Origin: Cyanobacterium aponinum PCC 10605
GTDB taxonomy: Bacteria > Cyanobacteriota > Cyanobacteriia > Cyanobacteriales > Cyanobacteriaceae
Reading direction: 5' to 3'
Assembly: GCF_000317675.1 (NCBI RefSeq)
Contig: NC_019776.1
Span: 682,001-746,000 of the forward strand
DNA length: 64,000 bases
A program made the translations under genes and the position numbers. This document shows, piece after piece, positions 45,962 through 54,820 of the stretch. Position 1 is the stretch's first letter, and the number at the start of each line of letters is the position of its first letter. The notes under the pieces are model-generated. The model made no database searches. It was given only the letters and a program-made list of their open reading frames with translations, and had not been told where the DNA came from.

Positions 45962-46624
45962 TTATACTTGATTGTCTAAATAGGGTTTTAGGAGTAATTG
46001 CAGTCTATTTCTAGCTCTTGCTATTCTCGATTTTACCGTACCCAGAGAAACTTGGGTAATTTCTGCTATCTCTTCATAACTTAAGCCCTGTATCTCTCTC
46101 AACACAATGGTTGTTCTAAAAGTATCTGGTAAAGATGCGATCGCATCTCTTAATTGAGCGTAAAATTCCACGGTGGTGAGATTCTCTTCAGGTAAAGGCA
46201 AATCCGAGGGCAATTCCCAAGAGAATTCATCATCATCGGTAGTAATAGAGGCATCAAGAGAAATAGGAGTAGCAAAACGCTTTTTCTTACGTAACTGATC
46301 ATAAAATAAGTTCGTTGTAATTCTGCCTAACCACCCCTTAAATTTAGTAGGATCTTGTAAAGTATTAATTTTACGATAAACCTTAATCCAGATTTCCTGA
46401 GCCAAATCCCCTCTATCTTGCCAATCAGGAGCTAAATTATAAAGGATTTTATCCACATAGCCCTGATAGCGGCGCAATAATTCCGCAAAGGCCACCCTAT
46501 CAGGCTGTTTACCCTCCTGACAACGCAAAATTAAATCAGTATTTGATAATTGCTCTATTTTCACTCTTTGTTGTGGAAATGGAATCGATAAATTAGACCA
46601 AGATAGGGATATAGATAAAACCAT
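45962..46624 (-). CDS. sigG: ECF (group 3) RNA polymerase sigma factor, SigG/RpoE type
   Basis: The 220-residue sigma factor has region 2 (FAELLRRYQGYVDKILYNLA, DLAQEIWIKVYRKI, GWLGRITTNLFYDQLRKKKR) and region 4 (LPDTFRTTIVLREIQGLSYE, VSLGTVKSRIARARNRL). It lacks regions 1 and 3, as usual for the class. SigG-type factors in cyanobacteria respond to envelope or light/redox stress. It forms an operon with the membrane anti-sigma gene. Confidence 0.9.
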   Translation of the reverse strand: MVLSISLSWSNLSIPFPQQRVKIEQLSNTDLILRCQEGKQPDRVAFAELLRRYQGYVDKILYNLAPDWQDRGDLAQEIWIKVYRKINTLQDPTKFKGWLGRITTNLFYDQLRKKKRFATPISLDASITTDDDEFSWELPSDLPLPEENLTTVEFYAQLRDAIASLPDTFRTTIVLREIQGLSYEEIAEITQVSLGTVKSRIARARNRLQLLLKPYLDNQV

Positions 46625-47181
46625 AATATATTCTATATATTCTATGCAGTTTTAACCACAGTTATATTTTCCTTGACTATCTTTGGCTTGTCTATGTTCC
46701 CTTTGCCAATTTATTTGCTAAGATTTTTTTTATAATTAAGTTATCAATATAACCTCACCTCAGTTTTTCAGTAAGAATATCGGGTAAGGGCAAGTTTTAG
46801 AGGTTGAACAATTAATTTTCAACTCTCATGATTGTGGGCTTTAGGTTTGATGGTTCTATTTTTTTTATATTGACTCATCAGTCACTCATATTGAAAATAA
46901 GGTGGTTGGTGAATTAAACCATGATTTTTAATTTAGACCGAGGATGAGGAATAAACACTATTGTAGTGGCAACAATATTTTTTTATATTTCCGTAGTTCT
47001 TTGCACTGCAATCAAGCAACCACAAAAATAAGAAAATCACTTTATCGGGAGAATTCGCTGAGTCAAAATTTGGAATTGTTATTACAATGCAATTTCAGTG
47101 TTTTTATGCTTATACAATTTCTTATAAATGATTGCTGATTGGTATATTTTATGAAAATAATATAAGTTAATATTTTTATCT
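46625..47181. other. Intergenic stretch with a decayed family A repeat
   Basis: These 557 bases between divergent genes contain a weak family A copy at about 46752-46800 (CCTCAGTTTTTCAGTAAGAA, ATCGGGTAAGGG). A 64-codon open frame at 46944-47138 has no ribosome binding site and no protein-like pattern, and was not called as a gene. Confidence 0.5.
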
Positions 47182-49341
47182 ATGAATGATAATGTTGACA
47201 ACAACGAAAATAAAATAGTGATTTCTGAAATAGAATTAGAAACACTAGAAGATCTCAATAAATATATTTCCGAAAGTTTAATAAATCATTATTTAATACT
47301 AGAAGAAAGCACGTCTATTCAAAAATTAATTAAAACCTTTCTCCTAGAAGAAAATATCCTTACCATTGGCAGAAGTGATAAAAATAATATTCAATTATCA
47401 TCCCTAGAAGTATCCCGTTTTCATGCGCACCTAAAAAAGTTTTCTCATCCCGAAACCCACGAAATATATTATGAAGTAATAGACGGTAGTGTTGAAGGGA
47501 AAAAAAGCAATAATGGCTTAAATATTAACGGGAAAAAGGTATCAAGGGCAAAACTAAAACATGGAGATATTATTAATATTGGCTCTGAAGTAATTTTTAA
47601 TTATTTTATTGATCATGAGGGAAAATTTGAGAAGCAAAAAACCACTATTTTAGAACAAAAGAACTTGGTAATAGATACAGTTGCTAATGATGAAGATGAA
47701 AAAACAAAAATAATAAAAAACTCAACTATTAGTAGTGGTATTGATCAACTTTTAAAATTTGCTTCTATTGTTAATCTTTCTCCTTATCCCATTATTGAAA
47801 TTGACACCACAGGTAAAATAAACTTTCTTAATAACTCCGCAAAAATTAACTTCCCCACTCTCTTAACAGAAAATAAAAATCATCTTATTTTTAAAGACAT
47901 TCTAGCTATTCCTGAAAATTTAGAAACAGATTTATTTAAAAGAGAAATAAAAATTGATACAACATATTTTGAGCAGTATGTTCACTATATCAAAGACCAA
48001 AAAATTATCAGAACATATCTTCTAAATATAACTAGCAGAAAAAAACAACAAGATAGTATTAAAAAACTTCTTGATTATGATTTAAAAACCAAACTTCCTA
48101 ATTATAGATTTTTCATTAAAACTCTGCAAACAAGTATTCCTAGACATCAAAGAATACAGCAAAATCTAGCTGTTATGTTGATTGAACTAGACCAAATAGA
48201 TTTAGGAAAAGAAACATTAACTCCTCAAAAAGAGCAGAATATTTATATTTATTGTGCTGATAAATTAAGTAAGTTGTTTAGGGTAGGAGATACGATCGCA
48301 TATTGGAAAAATTATCAATTCATCATCTTACTATCAAATATACAAGAAAATAATCAAATTGGTTTAATTTCGCAAAGAGTAATAGACTCGTTAAAAACCC
48401 CTTTTGAAAATCAAAATATTAAAACAGAATTAAAAATTAATATTGGTATTTCAGTTTATCCTTATGATGCAGATAATTCATCAGATTTAATTAGAAAAGC
48501 AGATCAAGCCTTAAGTAATAGTAAAAAACTCGGCTCTAATACTTATGCTTTTTTCAGTGCAAAAATTAACTTTGATAATCAGGTTTTTTCCTTACTCAGT
48601 AATCACCTTAATAAGGCACTACAGAATCAGGAATTTATCATCTATTATCAACCAATAGTTAACAGAGAACATCAAATTATTGCATTAGAAAGTTTATTGC
48701 GTTGGCAACACCCCACCAAAGGTATATTATCCCCCGATGAATTTTTAAGTATTGCCGAAAACCAAAAGATTATTAATGACATAACTATATGGATGATAGA
48801 AGATATTATTGCCAAAAAACGCTCATATTCAGAAAGTGTTTTTAGGGATATTCCCATTGCAATGAATATTTCTCGTAAACTAATTGAAGACCAAAAACAT
48901 AGTCAAAGATTTATCAAAATAATAGAAGATAATATTGCCTATACTCATAATCTAATCATAGAAATTAGAGACAATATTTGGTTAGAAAATCCAGAAGGAA
49001 AAGCAATTTTAAAAAAACTATTATCTTTAGGTTTAAAAATAGCATTAGATGATTTCGGTCATCAGGATACACTTTTTACAAGTATTAAAAAATTTCCCTT
49101 TCACTATCTAAAAATATCTCAAGACTTTGTCAAAAACATCAAAGATAACTATCAAGACAAAGCCATTGTTTCAGCAATTTCTACTATGGCAAAAGGACTT
49201 AATATGGAAGTAATTGTCGAAGGTATTGAAAATGAAATACAGTGGATTATTGTTTTAGAGCTAGATTGTCAGTATGCCCAAGGATACCTATTTACTAAAG
49301 CGTTGCCTTTTGAAGAAATCATGGCTATTTTAGAATACTAA
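47182..49341 (+). CDS. FHA-PAS-GGDEF-EAL signalling protein, degenerate catalytic motifs
   Basis: The 719-residue protein carries an FHA domain (about 45-140: LTIGRSDKNNIQLSSLEVSR, then FHAHL) that binds phosphothreonine, a PAS domain (about 190-270), a GGDEF domain (about 295-455) and an EAL domain (about 465-715). The GGDEF motif is replaced by YWKNYQF, so it should not make cyclic-di-GMP. EAL reads ESL and the family KID reads KIS, while the DDFG and EGIE motifs remain, so phosphodiesterase activity is doubtful. It may work as a c-di-GMP or phospho-protein sensor (inference). Confidence 0.85.
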   Translation: MNDNVDNNENKIVISEIELETLEDLNKYISESLINHYLILEESTSIQKLIKTFLLEENILTIGRSDKNNIQLSSLEVSRFHAHLKKFSHPETHEIYYEVIDGSVEGKKSNNGLNINGKKVSRAKLKHGDIINIGSEVIFNYFIDHEGKFEKQKTTILEQKNLVIDTVANDEDEKTKIIKNSTISSGIDQLLKFASIVNLSPYPIIEIDTTGKINFLNNSAKINFPTLLTENKNHLIFKDILAIPENLETDLFKREIKIDTTYFEQYVHYIKDQKIIRTYLLNITSRKKQQDSIKKLLDYDLKTKLPNYRFFIKTLQTSIPRHQRIQQNLAVMLIELDQIDLGKETLTPQKEQNIYIYCADKLSKLFRVGDTIAYWKNYQFIILLSNIQENNQIGLISQRVIDSLKTPFENQNIKTELKINIGISVYPYDADNSSDLIRKADQALSNSKKLGSNTYAFFSAKINFDNQVFSLLSNHLNKALQNQEFIIYYQPIVNREHQIIALESLLRWQHPTKGILSPDEFLSIAENQKIINDITIWMIEDIIAKKRSYSESVFRDIPIAMNISRKLIEDQKHSQRFIKIIEDNIAYTHNLIIEIRDNIWLENPEGKAILKKLLSLGLKIALDDFGHQDTLFTSIKKFPFHYLKISQDFVKNIKDNYQDKAIVSAISTMAKGLNMEVIVEGIENEIQWIIVLELDCQYAQGYLFTKALPFEEIMAILEY

Positions 49342-49354
49342 ATAAGGGTTGAGA

Positions 49355-49430
49355 GCGGGTAAGGTTCGAGAGTCATCTCTCCCCCTCCCTTTAAAACCGT
49401 GCGTAACTGTTACTAATCATATGACTCAAG
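49355..49430 (-). ncRNA. Group II intron 3'-end remnant (domains V-VI)
   Basis: On the minus strand 49426-49392 reads GAGTCATATGATTAGTAACA then GTTACGCACGGTTTT, which matches a bacterial group II intron domain V with a few mutations. It is followed by AAAGGGAGGGGGAG, a GAGAG-ATGA-CTCTC hairpin like domain VI (49368-49381) and ACCTTACCC, the usual 3' end. No reverse transcriptase or other intron domain is visible upstream, so it is a relic. Confidence 0.5.
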
Positions 49431-49479
49431 TCTTACTTCAAGCCTTTAAATTGGATTTTGAGTGTACCTGATTTCACAT

Positions 49480-49578
49480 GAGTTTTGGATAAGCTGAAAG
49501 CATTATTTTCTCCTAGTCAGAAAACCTTATAGCTTCTTAAAAATAAGAATAAAATTGCCTTAACTCGAACTGAAGTTA
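49480..49578 (+). repeat. Dispersed repeat family B, copy 2
   Basis: It matches 27641-27740 almost base for base, in the same orientation (GAGTTTTGGATAAGCTGAAA, TAGTCAGAAAACCTTATAGC). Downstream, near 49660-49680, AGGGCTGAAGCCCT forms another short palindrome, with the flank GGAGATGTCTA shared with 4014-4029. No gene is present in 49342-49851. Confidence 0.8.
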
Positions 49579-49851
49579 AAAATATATTCAATTTGCTCTC
49601 CTAGGTTGTTTAATCATGGTATGAAATAGACCTCTCCATAAATTATTTTTCGTTGGCTCGTAGTAAGGGCTGAAGCCCTTAAAATGTCTATTATTGGAGA
49701 TGTCTAATGTAATAAAATTATGCCAAAAGTTGGGAAATCAAAATATTATCACTATTGCAAGAATACCCATTCTTTCTTTATTCCCTATTTTCTAACCTCA
49801 ATCAAAGTCGCCCTAGAAGGGCGAGGCTTTAAACCCAATTTTTTGGTAAAT

Positions 49852-50322
49852 TTAATAGAGAAAAATTGCTCCTGTTGGTTGTAAGTTGAAAGTGCGATTA
49901 CCCTTACCAACATCTTCTATCTGTTTCACTGTTAAGTTAATCATATTATTTTCGGTTACCTCCACTAAGTATTGAAGGTTAATACGAGAGGCATTAGGAA
50001 TATTCAAATCGGGGTAAATAACTAAATATATTGAATCTTCTGGGTTAAGGCTCTTGATTGTAACATTATCGTCTGCTCTTAAAACAGTGGGGGTTAGGGT
50101 TTCGTCTGTAAAAGAATAGTCGAGGGCAATTCCCGTTTCGTTAATAATTTTTAAACTAATGGGCTTTTCAGTATTAACTCTAGCGACAGGTTGCCAAAAA
50201 CCGGGTTGATAAGTTGAAGCTGGGGGATTATTGGTTTCTGTCTGGGCTTGCACTGAATAGGGCAATAAACTTAAGTTAGCACTAGCGATTAATAAAGAGG
50301 AATATACAAGGGTTTTCCACAT
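49852..50322 (-). CDS. Secreted hypothetical protein (about 156 aa)
   Basis: It starts with a signal peptide (MWKTLVYSSLLIASANLSLL, PYSVQAQ) probably cleaved after AQA-like residues near 27. The mature domain is small and beta-rich (ISLKIINETGIALDYSFTDE, YLVIYPDLNIPNASRINLQY). The start at 50322 is chosen because it gives a canonical signal peptide; a start seven codons upstream is in frame. No family is recognised. It is followed upstream by hemJ on the same strand after about 80 bases. Confidence 0.65.
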   Translation of the reverse strand: MWKTLVYSSLLIASANLSLLPYSVQAQTETNNPPASTYQPGFWQPVARVNTEKPISLKIINETGIALDYSFTDETLTPTVLRADDNVTIKSLNPEDSIYLVIYPDLNIPNASRINLQYLVEVTENNMINLTVKQIEDVGKGNRTFNLQPTGAIFLY

Positions 50323-50402
50323 AATTTTCCATAAAAAAATCATTAAATATCGCTAGTATTCTAACCTAAAAAAATATTAAGAATTAAAAATTTTTAATTT
50401 GA

Positions 50403-50978
50403 TTAACTATTAACTAAATTTTCTGATTGATTTAATTTTTCTTCATTCTGACGGCGAATCTTCGCATAATATTGAATACTTGCCGCCATAAAAACCACTA
50501 AACCAACAATTAGCCAGGTGGTAATATCTAAAGGTAAATTATTTTTAAAGATAGCCAACAACACAATTACTACTAATAATAAAGTAGGAGCTTCATTTAA
50601 CGCTCTAAATTTCTGTCCATTCCAGTTATTTTCACCTTTTTCTAACTGTTTCATAATCCTACCGCACCAGAAATGATAAATAAGCAATAAAGCAACAAAA
50701 AGCAATTTTATGTGTAACCATCCTGATTTAAGAATTTCTGGTTCAGTGGAAATTAAACCTATAGCCATTGCCACAGTAACAACCATACCGGGGGTGGTGA
50801 TGATATTGTAGAGCCTTTTTTCCATCAACTCATATTGTTTTTTGAGGATAGATTGGGCTGGTTCAGGTTTTTCTTGAGCTTCTGCATGATAAACAAATAA
50901 GCGCACTAAGTAAAATAGTCCTGCAAACCATACAACTATACCGATGATGTGAAATGCTTTAAACCAATAATAAGCCAT
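50403..50978 (-). CDS. hemJ: Protoporphyrinogen IX oxidase HemJ
   Basis: The 191-residue membrane protein has four spans and the conserved heme-ligand-type His residues in KAFHIIGIVVWFAGLFYLVR and WLHIKLLFVALLLIYHFW. HemJ is the oxidase for the last common step of heme and chlorophyll synthesis in most cyanobacteria. The YxxMEKRLYNIITTPGM segment is also typical. The C-terminal tail after the fourth span is charged. Confidence 0.92.
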   Translation of the reverse strand: MAYYWFKAFHIIGIVVWFAGLFYLVRLFVYHAEAQEKPEPAQSILKKQYELMEKRLYNIITTPGMVVTVAMAIGLISTEPEILKSGWLHIKLLFVALLLIYHFWCGRIMKQLEKGENNWNGQKFRALNEAPTLLLVVIVLLAIFKNNLPLDITTWLIVGLVVFMAASIQYYAKIRRQNEEKLNQSENLVNS

Positions 50979-51200
50979 AATTTTAAGTAAAGTTTGTGAA
51001 TACCTAATTTATTTTAAGGTTAATTTGGTTAATTCTCTGTGAGTTCAATATCACGAGTTTCATTTTGTATTTTACTCGGATCTTGCGTCTGGCTAAAAAT
51101 GGACTGGGAAAGCTGAAGAATAAGAGAAAAAGGCAATGGGCAAACCCCTCTGTGTCTCCCCTTTTAAGGGGAGAAGGGCAACTGACGTTAAATATATTCA

Positions 51201-51336
51201 ACCCCTACCACCCCAAAACCCTAAGCCCCTACTTCCCCCTCTCATCCTCTCCCCTCATCTCCTCATCACCCTAACACCTGCAACCTGAAATCTGACACCT
51301 ACCCTCATCCAATATTGTTAAACCAAACTGAGGTTA
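51201..51336 (-). repeat. Dispersed repeat family A, copy 5
   Basis: On the minus strand it begins AACCTCAGTTTGGTTTAACA, then GGGTAGGTGTCAGATTTCAG, and ends with tandem ATGAGGAGATGAGG units and GGGGTGGTAGGGG. It shares this second half with copy 6 at the end of the window. Together with a GC-rich palindrome at 51150-51180 it fills the gap 50979-51445. Confidence 0.8.
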
Positions 51337-51445
51337 TTTATTTGTATGGTTAATCACTGAATAATCGAAAAAAGTTAGATAAGCTGGAAAAAATCTCATC
51401 AACATAGTAATATTTAACATTCGTTTACAAAAATTAATAGTAGTC

Positions 51446-52810
51446 ATGTCTAATTTAGAAAAAAGATCATCCTTACCCCATGTGGTAATTGTGGGCGGTG
51501 GATTTGCTGGATTGTATGCCGCCAAGGAATTAGGTAATGCCCCCGTAAAAGTAACTCTGATTGACAAGCGTAATTTTCACCTTTTTCAACCTCTCCTTTA
51601 TCAAGTGGCAACGGGTAGTTTATCTCCTGCAGAAATTTGTTCTCCTTTACGTTTAATTGTGGGGAGAAATAAGAATACTCATGTCGTACTAGATGAAGTG
51701 GTTGACATTAATCCTGAGCAAAAACAGGTAATTATGAGGGAAGGGGTGGTAAATTATGATTATTTAGTCATTGGTACTGGAGTTAGTCATCACTATTTCG
51801 GAAATGATCATTGGGAACAAGATGCCCCCGGTTTAAAGAGTATTGAAAATGCCCTTGATATTCGTCGTAGAATCTTCCTCGCTTTTGAAGAAGCTGAAAA
51901 ATTATCTTCTCCTCAAGAAAAACAGGAATGGTTAACTTTTGCTATTGTCGGTGGAGGCCCTACGGGGGTTGAGTTGGCAGGTGCGATCGCAGAAATTGCT
52001 CATAAAAGTATCAAAAAGGATTTCAAAGAAATTGACACAACAAAAGCAAGGATTGTCTTAATTGAAGGGATGAATCGAGTATTACCTCCCTATCCCGAAG
52101 ATTTATCTGCAAAAGCTCAAGCCTCTTTAGAGGAATTGGGGGTTGAGGTATTAACCAACCGTATGGTAACAAATATTGATAAAAATACCCTGAATATTCG
52201 TCATGGAGAACAAGAAGAAACCATCAAAGCTAGAACTATTTTATGGGCGGCAGGAGTTAAGGCATCTGGTTTATCCGAGATAATTGCCGATCGCACTTCA
52301 GCCGAGACCGATCGAGCTGGTAGAATAATGGTAGAACCTGATTTAAGTATCAAAAATCATCCCAATATTTTCGTGGTGGGAGACTTAGCCCATTTTGCTC
52401 ATCAAGACAATAAACCTCTGCCCGGTATTGCCCCCGTAGCAATGGAAGAAGGTAGGTATGTAGCCGGATTAATTGTGGCTAAAGAAAAAGGAAGGCAAAT
52501 AGAATCTTTTAGCTATGTGGATAAAGGTAGTTTGGCAGTCATCGGTAATAATCATGCGGTTGCTAACTTAGGTTTTGTGAAATTATCTGGTATTTCTGCA
52601 TGGCTTGTGTGGGTATTTGCTCATATTTATTACCTGATTGAATTTGACAATAAACTTTTGGTAATGCTGCAATGGGGATGGAATTACTTTACCCGTGGTA
52701 GAGGCGCTCGTTTAATCACAGGGGAAATCAGCGAGAAAAATCTTGTTTCTCAATCTTTTAATCATGGTAACTCTGTCTCTAATTCGGAAAAAGAATTAAT
52801 CAAAAGTTAG
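51446..52810 (+). CDS. Type II NADH dehydrogenase (NDH-2)
   Basis: The 454-residue flavoprotein has two dinucleotide-binding folds: VVIVGGGFAGLYAAKELG for FAD and FAIVGGGPTGVELAGAIAEI for NAD(P)H. The FAD-closing motif VVGDLAHFAHQDNKPLPGIA is intact. The C-terminal membrane-anchoring helix (SAWLVWVFAHIYYLIEFDNK) is typical. It resembles cyanobacterial NdbA/B-type enzymes that oxidise NAD(P)H to reduce quinones without pumping protons. An integrated element begins about 90 bases after its stop. Confidence 0.9.
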   Translation: MSNLEKRSSLPHVVIVGGGFAGLYAAKELGNAPVKVTLIDKRNFHLFQPLLYQVATGSLSPAEICSPLRLIVGRNKNTHVVLDEVVDINPEQKQVIMREGVVNYDYLVIGTGVSHHYFGNDHWEQDAPGLKSIENALDIRRRIFLAFEEAEKLSSPQEKQEWLTFAIVGGGPTGVELAGAIAEIAHKSIKKDFKEIDTTKARIVLIEGMNRVLPPYPEDLSAKAQASLEELGVEVLTNRMVTNIDKNTLNIRHGEQEETIKARTILWAAGVKASGLSEIIADRTSAETDRAGRIMVEPDLSIKNHPNIFVVGDLAHFAHQDNKPLPGIAPVAMEEGRYVAGLIVAKEKGRQIESFSYVDKGSLAVIGNNHAVANLGFVKLSGISAWLVWVFAHIYYLIEFDNKLLVMLQWGWNYFTRGRGARLITGEISEKNLVSQSFNHGNSVSNSEKELIKS

Positions 52811-52897
52811 TTGAAATCAAAGCAGGATGGGAGTAAATTTACTCTTATCCCCTTTCAATATTTACTGTACATTTAAACAAGTGTACATGAATTTTAA

Positions 52898-52942
52898 AAA
52901 TGGACGTAACTGGATTCGAACCAGTGACCCCATCGATGTCAA
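52898..52942. repeat. attL: left copy of the 45-bp attachment repeat
   Basis: It holds the tRNA-Val acceptor 3' strand, T arm, variable loop and anticodon stem-loop as far as TGTCAA, then diverges (TGAGAATAAA) from the intact gene. The 5' half of a tRNA is missing, so this copy is not a functional tRNA. Confidence 0.9.
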
Positions 52943-53016
52943 TGAGAATAAATGCTATTATTAAGTCTTAGATTCTTAATTTTTGGTTTTTTTTATTCCT
53001 TTTTTATTGGCAAAAG

Positions 53017-53034
53017 TGATCCAAAAATGATCCA
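53017..53034 (+). promoter_or_regulatory. Paired TGATCCA sites, left end (candidate integrase arm sites)
   Basis: TGATCCA occurs at 53017-53023 and again at 53028-53034, 11 bases apart. The same pair with identical 11-base spacing occurs twice near the right end. Their position, 75-90 bases inside attL, fits arm-type binding sites of the integrase or its directionality factor. Confidence 0.55.
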
Positions 53035-53039
53035 GTGTT

Positions 53040-53055
53040 AGAAATCTGGATTTCT
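53040..53055. promoter_or_regulatory. Inverted repeat before the integrase gene
   Basis: AGAAATC-TG-GATTTCT is a perfect seven-base inverted repeat 24 bases before the integrase ATG; it may be an operator or part of the recombination region. Confidence 0.4.
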
Positions 53056-53078
53056 ATTTTTAGTTAAATATCATTTCT

Positions 53079-54254
53079 ATGATCCCTGATAAAAGTTTTC
53101 GTCCTCATGGAATCAAAGTCACTATTCAAAATAGAAGTGGCTTAATTCGTTTACTTTATACATATAAGGGTAAGCGAGAAATTATTAGCTATCCTCTTAA
53201 TTATTTTGATCCCCAAAACCAACAAATTGCGATCGCAAAAGCAACAGAAATTCATAATGATATTTACCTTTACCAGAAATATGATGAAACTAAAGAAAAA
53301 TATCAACTAAAGCCAAAACTTATTAAGCATGATTTTGGACAAAAAGAAATTACTATCAGAGAAATTTGGGAATTTTATAAGGAATTAAAGAAAGAAGAAA
53401 TAGCCACTAATACCCAAAAAAATAACTGGTCAAAAATAGATAAAACTTTAGATGATAATTTAACCGTTGATCAAATACCAAATTATGTAATTTTACTTTT
53501 AAATAAATATGCTAAAACTACTGTAAAAAGAATTTTACAAGACTTATCAGCAAGTATTGGTTTATCTATTTCTTTTGGTAAATTTAGAGGTGATAATCCT
53601 ATATTGAAGATAATTGAATCTTTAGAAGTAAATAAGAAAAAAACTATTAAATCATTTACTAAAAATGAGGTTATTACTATATTAGATGTGTTTAAAAATG
53701 ATAAGTATTTACCAGAAAAGGCATTATATAACTATAGCTATTATTATAATTTTGTTGCGTTTAGGTTTTTAACAGGAACTAGACCTAGTGAAGCTATTGC
53801 TGTTACTTGGAATGATATTTTTGAGAAACATAAAAAAACTTGGTTAAGAATTAATAAACGTTATGTTAGCAATGAAATTATTTTAGGAACTAAAAATGGT
53901 GTCGATATTAGAATGTTTCCAGTTAATGATCAATTAAAAGATTTAATAGATTCTATCCCTAAAATTGATAATCCTAATAATTTGCTTTTTCCTAGTATTA
54001 ACAAAACCTATATTGATAGGAAAAACTTTAGTACAAGAATCTGGAAACCATTAATTTTAAAGTTAGTTAATGAGGGTTTAGTTAAAGAATATTTAACCTT
54101 TTATGATGTTCGACATACTTTTATTACTCATCTGTGTAGATCTGGTAAAGCTGATTTACAAACTATTGCGAATATTGTTGGTAACTCTGTTCCTACTCTC
54201 ATAAAAAATTATTTAGCAGTAGATGATTCTTTAGAATTACCTGAATTATTTTAG
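53079..54254 (+). CDS. int: Tyrosine recombinase (site-specific integrase)
   Basis: The 391-residue integrase has an N-terminal arm-binding region (about 1-80), a core-binding SAM-like domain (about 85-185, ITIREIWEFYKELKKEEIAT) and a catalytic domain (about 195-391). Catalytic residues seen: R235 in FLTGTRPSEA, the YDVRHTFITH box with R345 (the family His is Tyr here), and nucleophile Y378 in LIKNYLAV. The usual second His of the GH motif is Asn (IVGNSV), a variation to note. It lies next to attL and presumably recombines the tRNA-Val site. The coding sequence is very AT-rich. Confidence 0.92.
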   Translation: MIPDKSFRPHGIKVTIQNRSGLIRLLYTYKGKREIISYPLNYFDPQNQQIAIAKATEIHNDIYLYQKYDETKEKYQLKPKLIKHDFGQKEITIREIWEFYKELKKEEIATNTQKNNWSKIDKTLDDNLTVDQIPNYVILLLNKYAKTTVKRILQDLSASIGLSISFGKFRGDNPILKIIESLEVNKKKTIKSFTKNEVITILDVFKNDKYLPEKALYNYSYYYNFVAFRFLTGTRPSEAIAVTWNDIFEKHKKTWLRINKRYVSNEIILGTKNGVDIRMFPVNDQLKDLIDSIPKIDNPNNLLFPSINKTYIDRKNFSTRIWKPLILKLVNEGLVKEYLTFYDVRHTFITHLCRSGKADLQTIANIVGNSVPTLIKNYLAVDDSLELPELF

Positions 54255-54453
54255 ATGCAAATAGTTATTTTTATCTAAAATGAAACATTCAATTTAAGAT
54301 ACCTATAAGGCTTAAATTTCACACTACATTACCTTAAGGATTAATCATAAAGCCTATACTGTAAACATTGCAAATAAGCGTATATATATTAAGAGTTAAT
54401 CACAGCAATAATTTTAAGATTAAAACCTACAAAGTAAACATAATACCTTAATC

Positions 54454-54469
54454 TCACTTGTTACAGTGA
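54454..54469 (+). promoter_or_regulatory. TCACTTGTTACAGTGA site 1
   Basis: Imperfect palindrome with arms TCACT/AGTGA. Identical copies stand at 54521-54536 and 54695-54710, and an inverted exact copy at 56235-56250. Confidence 0.6.
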
Positions 54470-54520
54470 AAAGATAGCTATTAATTATGTTATAATCTAA
54501 TCGTCAATAATAATGAAAAG

Positions 54521-54536
54521 TCACTTGTTACAGTGA
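54521..54536 (+). promoter_or_regulatory. TCACTTGTTACAGTGA site 2
   Basis: It overlaps the GTG at 54533 and ends 12 bases before the ATG at 54548, so a bound protein could block transcription or the transcript leader. Confidence 0.6.
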
Positions 54537-54547
54537 TTATTGCACCC

Positions 54548-54820
54548 ATGCACAATTATAAATTAAATAATCTAACACCATTTAAAAGTAAATGGAAAAA
54601 TACACCTACTAAGTTAATTAGAATACCTGAAATATTAGAAAGTAAAATATTAGCTTATGCTCATAGTTTAGACAACAATCAAAATGCTGATAATTCACTT
54701 GTTACAGTGAAACTCAAAGAAATCATTGTCAAGATTGATAATAAAGAAAAAGGCTATAAAAATAATTCTGCAAGTCAATTAATCAAAGATTTAAAAGAGT
54801 TAATTAATGGAGATAAATAA
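54548..54820 (+). CDS. Small element protein 1 (90 aa)
   Basis: It starts MHNYKLNNLTPFKSKWKNTP and has a strand-helix pattern (TKLIRIPEILESKILAYAHS) like small plasmid-borne DNA-binding proteins of the ribbon-helix-helix type, though this is an inference. The ATG at 54548 is preferred over the GTG at 54533 that lies within operator 2. Operator 3 lies inside the gene and encodes SLVTVK. It ends directly before the next start codon (TAA ATG), so the two are coupled. Confidence 0.6.
   Translation: MHNYKLNNLTPFKSKWKNTPTKLIRIPEILESKILAYAHSLDNNQNADNSLVTVKLKEIIVKIDNKEKGYKNNSASQLIKDLKELINGDK
54695..54710 (+). promoter_or_regulatory. TCACTTGTTACAGTGA site 3, intragenic
   Basis: Exact third copy, within the small gene. 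Confidence 0.55.

Larger units (their letters stand above)
54255..54547 (+). promoter_or_regulatory. Control region with operators flanking a promoter
   Basis: A TATAAT hexamer at 54491-54496 is a candidate -10. The 16-base element TCACTTGTTACAGTGA lies upstream at 54454-54469 and downstream at 54521-54536, so the promoter sits between two identical sites. This suggests repression or autoregulation of the small-protein and primase genes. Confidence 0.5.

Noticed and set aside
46944-47138. 64-codon plus-strand frame upstream of the FHA protein
   Set aside because: No ribosome binding site, no protein-like pattern, and it ends in AT-rich intergenic sequence.
51004-51274. Small overlapping frames on both strands (65 and 69 codons)
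   Set aside because: They are read from GC-rich palindrome and family A repeat sequence and have no start signals.
52901-52942. Second tRNA-Val gene
   Set aside because: Only the 3' half is present; no D arm or 5' acceptor strand. It is the attL remnant.
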